This document shows positions 46,211-58,936 of a stretch of 64,000 bases of DNA, piece by piece. Position 1 is the stretch's first letter. Every line of letters starts with the position of its first letter. The notes under the pieces are model-generated. The model saw only the letters and a program-made list of their open reading frames with translations, was not told the DNA's origin and made no database searches. The position numbers were made by a program, and so were the translations under genes. The DNA is from Hybos culiciformis (taxonomy: Eukaryota; Arthropoda; Insecta; Diptera; Hybotidae), in NCBI GenBank assembly GCA_964007475.1, contig OZ023273.1:99118533-99182532 (forward strand), given 5' to 3'.

Positions 46211-49200
46211 CCAAGTTAGAAGTTAAAACTATTTTCGTAGAACCCGACGTCAATTTCTAAAAATAAATTTTTGAGTTTTTCTACCTTATTGAAAATGGTT
46301 GTAACTTTTTATCGTAGTACTAAAAAATTGTTTCTTCCTTGATGTTGAGAAAACAAAAAAATAATAATAATTTTTTTCTTTTTACTGGTGCTTTGGAAAG
46401 ATTTAAATTTTTTTCGTAAAAATAATTAGGGATTTAAACTCCAAAAATACATTCTTTCTCAAAAATTCTAATTTTTGCTCTTTCCAAATCTCTATAAATG
46501 ATTAAAATTTTTATTTTTCGAAAAAATATTTAAAAAAGAGATGAAGTCGCAAGAATGGGATTTTATATACTATACATAAATATATTATTATGTACAATAC
46601 ATACTTTCATACAAACATACTTAGAATAAACTGTAAATATTTTTATTTTAAAGTTGAAATCTATTTTATATTTAAATTGTTCCTAATATAGAAATGATTA
46701 ATAAATTATATTTGTTTTCAAAAACCATAGAACAAACAATACATTAAATAACACTCATTCGCAAACATATGTTAACTGGTAAGCCACAAAAATCAGGGCT
46801 AAAAAAACTAAATGAAGTTATCGGAAGAAAATTTTGTTACCATAAACATAAACATAAATTAAAAAAATGTAGTCAAAAATCATACAATAATCATACATAA
46901 GAAAAAAAAAAAAGGAATACAATTTTTACTTTATTTATTTATGTAAAAATAAAACTTACTTTTTACTACTGTTTCCATTACCAGATTAATATACACTCCA
47001 GAGTCCAGATCTTTATTCAATAAAAAATTAAAAAAAGAAATAGGTAAATATAATTTTTTTAACTTGATTGATTCTTTATTAAATTTCCAAAATTTATCAA
47101 ATTTAGTTTAGACTAGTAGATTTTTGAAAAATTATTTATTACATTTATAATCAATTTAATTTTTGTACGGTATTTACATAAACATACATACATTATTTAG
47201 ATATAAAATTAGAAAGACTAGTAAACTAATAAGTTTTAATAAAACATTATTTTCAAAAATTTTCTTTAACCACTTGATCGTGACTTTAGGGAGCACTATC
47301 ATCTTCATAATATTGATTTCCGAATAAAAGAAATATTAACAAAATAATAAGTTTAGATTTTTACATTTTTAATTTGAGGAATAATTAATGGTAATATATA
47401 AATTTTTGAAAACGTAAAAGTTATATAATAAATAAAACTACACTATACAAATTAAATTTTTAATTTTATAAAAATGAAACTCATCTATATTTAGATGGCG
47501 AGATAAAAATTATAAAAACTAAATTAAATAAAAATTAACCAAACGTATATGTTTGAAATATACGCTTAATTTTACGTTGTTTTATAATTTAGTAAAAAAA
47601 AATATTGTAGCTTAAAATTTTTAATAACTAACGCATAGTTTACTATTTTAACTTATACATATTACTTATAATAAATTATATATGTATTATTTTTTTTTAA
47701 TTATAATTAAATTATTTAAAGATTTCAAAACTTGCGTGTCACTAAAGATAATATGTATAATGCATTACTTAGTTAAAATGGAGAAAAAAATCTTCCAACT
47801 GGCAGCAGAGCCATGAACAATATTGTTCATAGAATTATATTTATATGCACTTAGCTTTGAGAATTTTATTTAAAGATTTTTTTAACGGAACGTTTAGAAT
47901 TTAAAAAAAAAAATCATATTTGTAAATTATGCGTTATTGTTTTATTAAAAATTTTAATTACAAAGTTCTATATATAACGAGTCCAAGTCAATTATTAAAA
48001 TGTATTAACTTAGCTTTTCGAAAAAAAAACCAAAACAAAAATAAAATATTATGAAAATTTTGAATCAGTAGTATCTTCTTTAAATTTAAGTTTTTTAACA
48101 TTAAATAAGAGTAGTTGACTTTTCAACATTAAATAAGAGTTGACTTACATTTTATCATTTACAAAAAAAAAAGTTTTTTAAAATACTCGATTTAATTAAA
48201 TGAAAATTATCCAGCCTCAAATAACTTACGTCAAACAAGCATCTATCCTGATTCAAATTACAAAAATTAAATCTACATGCATTCAAATATTCTAGTCTGA
48301 ACATTACGATATGCATAATAATTTTATGCTTTCAAATCCACACCAGAAAATAAATGTTACTGGATAGTTTCATAAGACATGTGTATATAATAGATTTACA
48401 TTAATATTAGTCAACATAAAACTTCCCATATTTTAAATTACAAAAAAAAAGCTTTTAATATTTGATTTGAACTCAAAAAAAGAAATGTAAATGAGATAAA
48501 TTCGATGTTCGTTATTATTATTTATTTAAAAGTTTTTTTAAAAGTTTAACTTCATTTTAAAAAATTTGATTATTTATTAAAAAAAAAAAGAATTATAGCT
48601 TTCAAAAAGCTGATTATAATTAAAGGATAAACTAAATTTTAGTATAATGAATGGAATAAAAATACTATAAAATATATTTAGTTAAACAATTGCATAAATC
48701 TAATTATATATAAAAATATAAATACATTAAAAACGAATTTATTAAAAAAAAAAAATACTTTTCATACTTAGATAACTAAATCAAAACCACTTTGATTAAA
48801 AACTAATTTTAAACTAAAAAAAAAGAAGAAAACAATAAAATTAAAGAAAATTCGCACACCTTAATGTTTTTCTGAAATTAACTTTCATTCAATAAAAAAC
48901 TAATAATAATAAAAATAAATTTCAAACGAAAGTTAAACTATGATATAGGCACTATGATTAATATTTATTTAATTTGTTTCTGAAAAATCGTTGCTAAAAA
49001 TATTATGTACATACAGAGTACCTAATTATTATATCTACTTCATTTTTATAAGAAATATTATAACACAACGTAATTTTATTATAAATTTCGACAGCCTTAA
49101 TTTATCAAATATAAAATTATACAGAATCTCATTTAACATAATTTATTTTTCTTATAAATTTTAATACGAAATTTTTTACGTCACTTGCTGTTCGAAAATT

Positions 49201-52200
49201 TTTTTCATAAAATTGTGTATTAAATAAACTACATTCCCCTATCTATGTACATTGAAAAAAAAAATTCATATCAATAATTTTATTTTAAAACATAATTTAG
49301 TTCTTATATTAAAATAAAAATATATATGAATCTTGGTGGTGGGCATAGCTTAACTTTCGGACAGATTTAAAAAAAATAAATAAATATTTAGTACTATTAT
49401 AAATATAAGTAATGACAAAATGCATTTACAAAAAAAAAAAAAAATTAATAAAAAAAAAAAAAAATCAAGCAAAGCACAAAAATTTATTTTCATAAAATGG
49501 CTTTGTATAGCATATACATATATTTTTAAATAAATTTTATTTTAATTAACAATGAATTATAAAATACATAGAAAAAAATTAATTTGATAATTGAACTTAC
49601 TACTAAAACAGAGCTGATGCAGCTTTTAATGGCTGAGCTAAAAGGAGTGACACATTGTCTCCCTAATATAATATTATTTTATATTATTATGTATGTAATA
49701 TTAAAAAATAATTATTTAAAAAAAAAATGGTAAAATTGTGAGCATATTAAAGATGTGCTATGCACTAAATAAATCTAAAACTTTAACTGAATAAAATTTT
49801 ATATATATAATTTTTAAAAACATAAATTTTATACAATATCTTTTAGTATCCGAAACAACTACACACTATATACATAAATTTGCTTCTTAAAAAGGAATTG
49901 TTCAAAAAACGATTAGCTTTTGTAGTTTTTTAGACAAATTTGCACTGCTTACGAACTTTTCTAAAATCAAAAAAAAAGTGGCTGGTTTTAGATGACAAGC
50001 CCATGTATTTCCTTAATTGATCTAATTAGTCTATCAAGTTAATACAAACTTTTTTTTATTTTTCTTAATAATGACTTGAATATTTAGCTGATATTTATAA
50101 ATATTAGATTTTTTAAATATTAATATCAAATATTTTAAGAGATTAGGTTATTATGAATAATATTGTTATCAAATTTAAGATTCAAAACTTAAATTAGAAT
50201 ATGGTTGTGTTTTATTTTATTTATTTTCGAAATAATAGAATTTATTTTATTAGAGGAAATTGTTGAAAGAAGGAAGATTAAATTTCAACCTTTTGCCAAT
50301 AACATTTCCATTATAACTATTTTTCAATATAGAATTTCTACATGTCTGTTATAGTTTAACATTAAATGTTGCCATAATATATAATTTATTAAAATTTTGT
50401 ACCTAAAAATTATAGAATACTTAAATCAAAGTTATTAAAAAAAATAATTAGATTTTGAATTAATATACAAGATATACTTTAATTTATAAAATAAAATGGA
50501 TTTTCTACTTTTTCATTCCTTATGTACTTACTTTAAATTTCTGCAATTTCTGTTTTTATTTAAAAAAAAAAAAAAACAAATTTACTCAAACTATAATGAA
50601 AGTACCTGTTACTTGGGCTGTTATGGCTAAAATTTTTTTTATAAAAAAAACAAAGGTTTCATCAAGATAAATTTAAAATTAATATTGCACTTGCTCCATA
50701 TAATTATTAATTTTAATACTACTAAACTTGATTCCATGAGTATGTTCTTTTTAGTGTGTATTCTTTTTGGTATGGTCTCTTAATAATATTTTCTCCAATC
50801 ATTTGCCTGACTCTTAATGTTTACATGAGCGATTGCGAAGTAATCCTGCTTGATATTCAAGAAACTACTGTTCAAAATTACTTTAATTTAATTTTATTTA
50901 AAAATATTACTAGTAAAAAAATACCTATACTAAAAAAAATTATAAGATATCTGTAAATGTTGCTTTGGCTTTGCATAATTGTGCTTTCAATTCTAATTAA
51001 TTAAAATATAGTTTAAAAATATTAATTTCAATATCAATCCTTTTTTAATTTCACTTCACTTTTTCACATCAATTTTTAAACTATTCAGAAGAATTTTATT
51101 TGCATATTATAACACAAATAATATAGGTATTTCATCTTACTCCATTCCAATAGCAATGTAACACCATTTATCTTGGAAAGTTTCTTCTCCCTACTTTTTT
51201 ATGTGTTTATTAAGGATGAATGAGCTACTTTTTATAGCAGTTTATTTCATTTCAATGACAAGTTGTGCTAGACCAGAACGAAAAACCGATAGAAATAATT
51301 TATATTTTTTTGGAATTGGTAGTGAAAGTCGGCGCTTTAACGACCTTGTAATTAATTTGCTTGTGTAAGTGGCATCGTCGGCTAAACATTAATTGTAAAT
51401 TTTTCTTGATTTTTGACTTAGCGATAAACTTTCGGTCTTCTTGATCCCACTAGAAAATGTACAATAATTATATGTTTAGAAACTACACTATTATATTCAG
51501 TGATGTACTTTCAAGATATTTATATTGTTGGCGTTGCAGTTATGTATAATAAATTTGTACAATATGCATATTTAAAGGATTTGATATTTTTTTCGAGTAA
51601 GCTCTTACGGATCGTGGTATACATTTCCGAATTAAATAAATGTTTTAAAAAATGTTTTCTTTATAACAATAAAATAAAGAAGCAGAACTATTTTGTATTT
51701 TATACAATAAAAATTACAATCTTAAAGTCAGTCTTCAACCTTAATAAGGATGTTTCTACTACTTAGTACTGGGTACTTAAAATAAAAAAAAATTAAAGAA
51801 ACAAAATCCAAAAGATCCTGAAAATGGTTAAAAAAAAGACATTGCCTTTGCTAACAAGCTTATTTTTTATTCTAGTATTGTGAATATATGATTTTCCAAC
51901 AAATTTATTTTTCCATTGATTTTAACAATCTCAGTGTTTTGTAGTATGTATTAAGTTTTGCGAAAACAGAATAAAAAAAACAATTTCCATCTTCACAGTT
52001 TTTTTCATGTTTTTGTGCATGTACATTATGTACATTCCGGTTACTATTTTTGTTCCCAATTTCTTCAGAGCTGTAAGTGTTTAGATGTACACATATATTT
52101 AGTTCTTCCATTTCCATTTTTTTCACTTTAATCACCTTTTTTAAAAGCCTATATTTTGATTTAAAACATCAAATTTTTTAAAAAAAATATATATTATATA

Positions 52201-53100
52201 TATCCTAACTTCACTTCAAAAGTAAAGTATTTATTTACTATCGCTACTGACACTTTAACTAATCCAAAATTTATAGATCTAATCTAAAGTTTTCTAACTC
52301 AAGGCTCTGAATTTCTGAAGTTTTAATTTATCTTAGGTTATGTTGTATAAATTCAATTTATCTTTAATGATATTATAATTCATATAGAGATGTATAATAT
52401 GGAATTTATGATAATTAACCAATTTCGTAAATTTTTCTTGCATAGCTACCAATAATATGTCACTTTTTTAAACAGAATGATAGCCTTCTTATTTAGAAAA
52501 AATCTCTGATTTGTTTTATATACGAAAATCCAAGAAGTAAAATGATAATAATAAATGTCAAAAATATACAAAAAGTTATATAATATTTAAGTAATCACTG
52601 TTTAGAAACAAAAATTATATAAATTAAACAATATCTATGTATATTTGGATGAAAAAGAATCAATTATCAAATATTATACTAATAAGAAAGAAAATTGAAT
52701 TTATTGTAGACAGTCTGTTTTCGAATATAAAATTTTTTAACAGACAATGTTTCGTCACATTGACGATATTGAATGTAAAAAAATTATGTTAATTGAATAC
52801 AAAAATGTTAATAAATTAGTTATTTTTTTATCTAAAAAGTTTTTTTTTATATAAAACTCCAAAGCACAGGTATTTCTTTCTTTTACAGAAAATATTCAAG
52901 TAAAATAAGAAAAAATTATAAACAAGAATATACATTAACATTTCTTATGTCGCAAAATGGTAAATATCGCACTATTAAAATTTTAAAATTTATAAAACAT
53001 TATTATACTATATTCTACTTACCTATCTCTCTATATCTCCTCGTTATAGCCTCCTTTTAGAGAAAAAGATTAGAAAATAGGCATGTCTTTTGTGGGGCAC
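46211..53100. other. Intergenic A+T-rich DNA, no gene recognised
   Basis: About 6.9 kb with frequent poly-A/T tracts. Open stretches at 50756-50956, 51500-51766 (plus) and 51905-52135 (minus) have no domain, no conserved motif and a biased low-complexity composition; I do not consider them genes. No mobile element recognised. Confidence 0.7.
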
Positions 53101-53764
53101 TGAATTATGACCGCGGAAAAAGTCTGTATGGGCGGGAAAAATTCATTTTCTAAATGAATTTTGTCCGCACAACAAAATGTCTTGTCAAAATTCATTTTTT
53201 TTATAAATTGAGTCACGGCCAAAATTTATTTTGAAACTGAATTTTGTCCGCACATTTTGCCGCGGTCAAAATTCTTTTTTTTTAAATTGAGCTGCTGCTG
53301 GGAACGTGATTATTATGCAGAAAAGTTATGGAGAAAATACTATTCATTTTAAATGACTTCATACCGCGACCCATTCGCTTCGCGCGAAGCCCGCCAAGAA
53401 AAACAAATGTGCCCTAGATGGTTGGGGGCGATTTTACAGGTCCCGAAATAATTTATACGGACATAATTTATACTAAAAAACGACATTATTCCTACCATAC
53501 AAATGAGTAATGTCGCTTTCAGGAACGGCATAATTTATATATGAATAAAGTCGTTTTTTTTTTTGTATAAATAATATCGTTTTTACAGCGACATTCTTTA
53601 TGATATGATCAATGTCGTTTTTTTTTGTATAAATAATGTCGCTTCTAAACGACATTATTTCTACATGAATAAAGTCGTTTTTTAATCGTATGAATAATGT
53701 CATTTTTAAAACGACACTATTTATCGTATGTGAGTAAAAACGAATGTTGGCCGTTCGAAATGTA

Positions 53765-53885
53765 GGTGAACTGACATAACCGCGAATGCCATAACCGCGA
53801 AATTTTTTTGTCATAACCGCGAAACTGGAATTTGTATGAGTTTCGCGAATATAACAAAAATTTTTGTTATAACCGCGAAACTCAA
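53765..53885. repeat. AACCGCGAAA family, truncated copy 2
   Basis: Begins GGTGAACTGACATAACCGCG, the exact reverse complement of the right end of the 33247-33468 element. It also shares the palindromic stretch ATAACAAAAATTTTTGTTAT followed by AACCGCGAAA with that element. The other terminus is absent, so the copy is truncated or disrupted. Confidence 0.75.
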
Positions 53886-54058
53886 AAAGTCGATCATTTT
53901 GAAAAATAAAATAAGCCCATCGATAAAATATTGTCGATCATTTTGAAAATTGAAATAAGCTATCCGATAAAATATTGCGTTCTAAGCAAAAGGGGAAGGG
54001 GGCAGCAGGGCGGCGGGCGGGCGGTTGGTCAGTGGGATTTGCGGAGATATTGTGAGGT

Positions 54059-54126
54059 ACACACGGGGAAGGGGGGCAGCAGAGCGGCGCCCGCCCGCCG
54101 CTCTGCTGCCCCCCTTCCCCGTGTGT
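54059..54126. repeat. GC-rich perfect palindrome, 31-bp arms
   Basis: 54059-54089 (starting ACACACGGGGAAGGGGGG) is the exact reverse complement of 54096-54126, with a 6-base spacer CCCGCC. Outside the arms GAGGTA and TACCTC extend the match after a 2-base bulge. A partial direct copy of the left arm lies at about 53993-54024 (GGGGAAGGGGGCAGCAGGGC). The surrounding DNA is about 80% A+T, making this the most GC-rich spot in the window. Confidence 0.95.
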
Positions 54127-54412
54127 CTACCTCCCAAAAATTTTATCTTTTTTACTCACATAAAAAGTGTCGTTTTAAAAATGACATTATTCATACGATA
54201 AAAAAACGGCATTGTTCATATGATAATAATGTCGTTTTAAAAGTGACATTATTTATACAAAAAAAAACGAAATTATTTATCGTAAGAATAATGTCGTTTT
54301 TCTCGTATAAATTATGTCCGTATAAATTATTTCGGAGTGCCCGATTTTAGCCTTTTCCAAAAGGATGCCGTACAAAATGTATGAAAAAGCTGTTTTTATT
54401 TTCAATATTTGT

Positions 54413-54648
54413 TAAGTAATATCATAGATTAAGAATACAGAAAGATTGGAAGCTTCATACAACATTTTTTCAGTCTTTTTTGGTATTTTATTGTGAAGGT
54501 GTTAGTAAAACTAAATAAAATTCTTTTCATACATTGATAATTATCACGTATTTTATTTTGTTTTACTAACATATTGACTTAAAAATACCAAAAATAATGT
54601 TGTATGAAGCTTCCCGTCTCTCTGTATTCTTAATCTATGGTAATATTT
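54413..54648. mobile_element. Small inverted-repeat element (about 236 bp)
   Basis: The left half contains ATAGATTAAGAATACAGA, then GGAAGCTTCATACAACATT, and further on GTTAGTAAAAC. The right half holds the same strings in reverse complement order, ending AATCTATGGTAATATT. The arms of about 115 bp meet near 54530. Non-coding, hairpin-forming and nested in the composite region. Confidence 0.75.
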
Positions 54649-54849
54649 TTGATGCATAATACAGCCGCAAATTTTGTCGCGGTCAAAATTCATTTTTTTT
54701 TCTAAATAGAGTCGCGGCTAAAATTCATTTTGAAAATGAATTTTGTCCGCACATTTTGTAACGGTCAAAATTCATTTTTTTCTAATTTGAGGCGCGGTCA
54801 AAATTCATTTTCAAAATGAATTTTGACCGCCAGTCGCGGTCATAATTCA

Positions 54850-55619
54850 TTCGGTCAAAATTTATGGAGCCGTCTTGTGTGTGTTCTGTTCTAGATTTTT
54901 TTTTCTATTCCAAATAGACAAATTAAAGCCTTTTTAAGTTTCAATCACAGCAAATCAATAATGGAAAAGAAATTTAGTGTGTATGTGATCGGTAAGTTGT
55001 ATTTACAATCGTAAATTTAGCTCGGTAAATGGTATATTAAATGCGTCAATTATTTATTTAAGAAAATTTTATTTACACACTTCAATTTTATTTACTTTCT
55101 TCATTTTGAACTTATGTTTATTTTTAACATTGCAAATGTATTGATTGCAACTACCTCTCACATGTATATGTATATTAAAACAGTATACAAAACATGTTAA
55201 TAAAATTTGTTATACAGCTCGTTGTGTATATACACAACTCGTTGTAATAACAATTTTTCTTATGTGTTGTAATCTACTATACAAGTAGTATTTTATAAAG
55301 TTATTTTACTTAATATTATACGGGCAATTTTTCCTTGTTAACGTAAGAATATAAAGAACAAACTGTTAGAGTTTCTTCTGGTGTAGCACAGGGGAGTAAT
55401 TTCGGCCCATGGCTCTTCATTAATTTTAAAAACGACTTATCTGTAGTTTTGAGTCCAGATCATTTTTTTTAGCAGATGACTGCAACTTACTTCAGAAAAA
55501 CACACGAAGCAGTCATAGAACTGCCGACAGAAGTTTATACTTAAAGATTTAAACTATGAAATAACAGTGGCTACAAATCATGGGCTGCTCAGTACAAAAT
55601 GTAAATTAAAATAAAAATA
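54850..55619. other. Intergenic spacer between repeat clusters
   Basis: A+T-rich, with a short inverted pair around 55215-55247 (CAGCTCGTTGTGTAT then TACACAACTCG). At about 55370-55560 the sequence is less A+T-rich (GTGTAGCACAGGGGAGTAA, TTCGGCCCATGG) and could be a decayed retroelement fragment, but no frame is convincing. Confidence 0.5.
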
Positions 55620-56300
55620 TTTTAATTTCACCGAAGCTGCCTATTTAAAAAAAAAAAAATGTTCGTATATTTTGCTCCGGCACGACCTAAACGTAGCTCC
55701 CTACCCAAAAATTTTTTTTTAGGTAATATTAATTTCACCGGAGCTACCTATTCTGAAAAAAAAAATTTTTTTCGTGTATTTTGCTCCGGCACGACCTAAC
55801 CGTAGCTCCCCACCCAAAAATTTTTTTTCAGGTAATATTAATTTCACCGGAGCTACCTATTTTGAAAAAAAAATTTTTTCGTATATTTTGCTCCGGCACG
55901 ACCTAACCGTAGCTCCCCGCCCAAAAATTTTTTTTCAGGTAATATTAATTTCACCGGAGCTACCTATTTCGGAAAAAAAAAATTTTTGTACATTTTGCGT
56001 CGGCACGACCTAACTGTACCTCCCCACCCAAAATTTTTTTTTCGGGTAATATTAATTTCACCGGAGCTACCTATTTAAAAAAAAAAAAAAATGTTCGCAT
56101 ATTTTGCTCCGGCAATACCTAACCGTAGCTCCCTACCCAAAAATCTTTCGGCAGGTAATATTAATTTCACCGGAGCTAGCTGTTTTGAAAAAAAAAAAAA
56201 ATTTTTTGTATATTTTGTGCCGGCACGACCTAACCGTAGCTCCCTGCCCAAAAATTTTTCGGCAGGTAATCTTTATTTTAACGGAGCTACCTATTTTGGA
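55620..56300. repeat. Satellite-like array, six units of about 109 bp
   Basis: The motif ACGACCTAA (or a variant) recurs at 55682, 55791, 55898, 56005, 56114 and 56225, spacing 107-111 bp, with a partial unit at the 5' end. Each unit holds GTAGCTCC and, about 45 bp later, GGAGCTAC, so each can fold into its own hairpin. A poly-A and poly-T tract separates units. The ORFs at 55774-56013, 56091-56345 and 56104-56313 are periodic readings of the array. Confidence 0.93.
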
Positions 56301-56543
56301 AAAAAAAATTTAGTTTTAAATAATTTGTTAACTAAAGATTTTTAAAATTAATTTGAATTTAAATTTTTCGCGCTAAATTATTTTGTTTTTATAAATAACA
56401 AATGATTATTGAACTACCTATTTTGAAAAAAAAAAAGTTTAGTTTTAAATAATTTGTAAACGGAATATTTTTAAAAAATAATTTGAATTTAAAATTGTCG
56501 CGCCAAATTATTTTGTTTTTATAAATCACAAATGATTATTGAG
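56289..56543. repeat. 127-bp tandem duplication
   Basis: Two diverged copies of a unit starting ACCTATTTTG and ending CAAATGATTATTGA, the second beginning at about 56416. It follows directly on the 109-bp array and shares its ACCTATTTTGAAAAA segment, so it may derive from a flank of the same array. Confidence 0.85.
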
Positions 56544-57446
56544 TGGACCACTAATTTTTTTGATTATTGAAACCATGTCACTTCGAATTCGATTTCGAAT
56601 GTCGAATGAGTAGAATGAAAATGAATTTTTACCCCCTACAGAATTACTCAATTATATCATACAACGCGCCTAAAGAAGTATAAACTTCAATAAACTTCAA
56701 AAAGAAAATTGGTTTTCAATATTATATTGGTGTTCAATATTGTATTGGTATAAATATTTTATCGAGGGTCTCAGTGTTCAGGGATTTAGGAGAATATGAT
56801 GAAAAAATGACATAGAACATAGAATTGATAGGGTTTGTCTGCAGAGTAAACGAATTCCGGGATTTGTTAAAAAAAAGGCTTATGAATTCATATATATACA
56901 TATGTCACAATAAACAGGAATTTTTTATTTAAGCCCTGAATGTCTAAAAAATGATCTTTCAAGAAGTCATTCTTTTGTTTTACCATTTTACAAACAATAA
57001 GGGTTTAAAATCTTTATGTAAATAAAATGAGCAAACGATTAAACATATAAATTTTGTAACAAAAAATTGATTGATCCTACCCAGCGACTTCTAAAGTTCG
57101 TCCGATTTCATTCAAATTTGGTATGTAAAAACAATAAATGATTACACACAAATTTCGTAAGAAAAAATTTAGCCCCCTCTCCCACTTACAAAATAAATCA
57201 GTCAGAGTCCGTAGCAAAATAAATATTTGCAAGTAAATAAAGAAGTTAAACTTCTTTCGTGAGCTTATGAGGATGAGGCTCACACATATTTTTTTAAACT
57301 TACTTTCGCAATTTTTTAATATTTCATTTACATATCTTCTTTTTCCGTTTTACTTTGGGTTTCATTATTTTATTATAAAACTATAGTTTGGGATGTCAAG
57401 AAAACTTTACCATCACTCTCATTCACATCCTAAGAAGAGAGGGGGT
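56544..57446. other. Intergenic DNA, no gene recognised
   Basis: A+T-rich with a GC-richer patch at 57075-57280. A short hairpin (GTGAGC / GCTCAC) lies at about 57259-57284. The minus-strand ORF at 57077-57283 has no recognisable domain. Confidence 0.6.
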
Positions 57447-58228
57447 GGAAGCAGGGCCAGCTCAACAGTTGTGGCGCCCTGTGCACATATAAAATTTTCC
57501 GCCCCCATAGTATTTCTTAAACTTTTTAATAATAAAAATACTGGGAAAAATGTATGAATATATTTATTTAATATTTAAGAGTTATTTATATTTTTAATTT
57601 ATATTCAAGAGTTCATTATTTTTATTTAATACCGAAGAGTTCATTATTTTTATTTAACATTTAAGATTTAAATCCATTAACAATAAAATAAAACCTATAA
57701 ATAAGAAAATTATCATTTAGTAATCTAATCTTCAAAAAATTCAAATGACAAGATATACTAACTGCTGTTAGCAGGGCCGGCCCTAGGGCCGAGCCAGTAA
57801 GGCCATGGCTCGGGGCGAACGGCTGATTGGGGCGCCAAATATATATAAAAAAATTAAATCAATCCTTCGCAAGTAATTATGTGCGTAATAAGAAAAAAAA
57901 ATGTTAAAAATAAAATTTCTTTTTTGTTCGTTATTTAAAAGAAATTCATATTTATCACATAGTAGGACTTGCATTTTACAATATTTGAGAATATTACTTT
58001 TATAAAGAAAAACCAACACAAGTATGTTTTAAACTTTTAAAAGTGTTACAGTTTTCGAAGTAATTAGTGGTTTTAAAAATTAAAGTTCAGTGTTTTGAAA
58101 ATTAAATCGAAGTTGCAGCAGTAAAAAGAATAGGTATGTTAATGTTTTATGTATGCATGCATGCATAAATATAAAATTTATTACGATAATATTTTGTTGT
58201 TGCTGATATTTTTAATGTTTATAAATAT

Positions 58229-58434
58229 ATTACTTTTGTTTTGCTGAGCATAAATATCAATGTATGTTGTTACTAGATGTTAATAATAAAACATTAGTGA
58301 TTTTTCACAAAGATTATATTTTATATCTTATAAAAATAAATAAATTTTATAACTAATTACTTTTGTTTTGCTGAGCATAAATATCAATGTATGTTGGTAC
58401 TAGATGTTAATAATAAAACATTAGTGATTTTTCA
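58229..58434. repeat. 79-bp direct duplication next to the palindrome
   Basis: 58229-58307 and 58356-58434 are direct copies, 127 bp apart, with one mismatch (GTTGTTACT versus GTTGGTACT). The second copy lies in the left arm of the large palindrome, so a third, inverted copy is found in the right arm. The right arm shares the GGTACT variant. Confidence 0.9.
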
Positions 58435-58867
58435 TATACAAACAATGATTTATTGTTGATAATGTTTTATATATGTTCTCAATATTTCGACTTAGTCCAA
58501 GTCATCATCTGGAGTATACAATGTGTTAAGCAATTAAATCCTCAGTATTTCAATTAGGTTAATTTGTCTGTTCATCCCTAGGTTGGTTGTTGTAATTTAT
58601 GAACAGACAAATTAACCTAATTGAAATACTGAGGATTTAATTGATTAACACATTGTATACTCCTGATGATGACTTGGACTAAGTCGAAATATTGAGAACA
58701 TATATAAAACATTATCAACAATAAATCATTGTTTGTATATGAAAAATCACTAATGTTTTATTATTAACATCTAGTACCAACATACATTGATATTTATGCT
58801 CAGCAAAACAAAAGTAATTAGTTATAAAATTTATTTATTTTTATAAGATATAAAATATAATCTTTGT
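58307..58867. repeat. Near-perfect palindrome with 269-nt arms inside the hAT element
   Basis: The left arm 58307-58575 and right arm 58599-58867 are reverse complements with 2 mismatches in 269 positions, separated by a 23-nt spacer (CCCTAGGTTGGTTGTTGTAA...). The right arm ends 69 bp before the transposase ATG, so it occupies the promoter/leader region. Such arms would make a long hairpin RNA or cruciform. It could be a foldback insertion or an inverted duplication of the element's own 5' region. Confidence 0.95.
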
Positions 58868-58936
58868 TTTGATATAAGCGTTTTATTTTTCGTTTTCCTG
58901 CTCTCGTAGCTTTTATTTTTAACCCAATCAATTATA

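Larger units (their letters stand above)
53443..54335. mobile_element. Inverted-repeat element with ACGACATTATT satellite interior
   Basis: The termini are near-identical inverted copies: the first 31 bases (from CCGAAATAATTTATACGG) match perfectly, and similarity continues through AAAAACGACATTATTC. Inward of the ends both halves consist of repeated palindromic units alternating ACGACATTATT and AATAATGTCGTTTT. Two other structures sit inside it: the AACCGCGAAA copy at 53765 and the GC-rich palindrome at 54059. MITE-like, non-coding. Confidence 0.7.
53101..54849. mobile_element. Composite nest of palindromic elements
   Basis: TGAATTATGACCGCG (53101-53115) and its exact reverse complement (54835-54849) bracket 1.75 kb. 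Just inside each end are tandem copies of a unit built on GCGGTCAAAATTCATTTT and its inverse (about 53115-53300 and 54665-54850). Nested within are the 53443-54335 inverted-repeat element, a copy of the AACCGCGAAA family, a GC-rich palindrome and a further inverted repeat (54413-54648). No protein-coding gene; the 139-codon ORF at 53931-54350 simply crosses these repeats. Confidence 0.65.

Noticed and set aside
50756..52135. Three short ORFs in the 50-52 kb intergenic region
   Set aside because: Low-complexity A+T-rich translations without motif, signal or neighbour support.
53931..54350. 139-codon ORF rich in Gly, Arg and Ala
   Set aside because: Crosses the GC-rich palindrome and satellite units; composition is dictated by the repeats and there is no domain.
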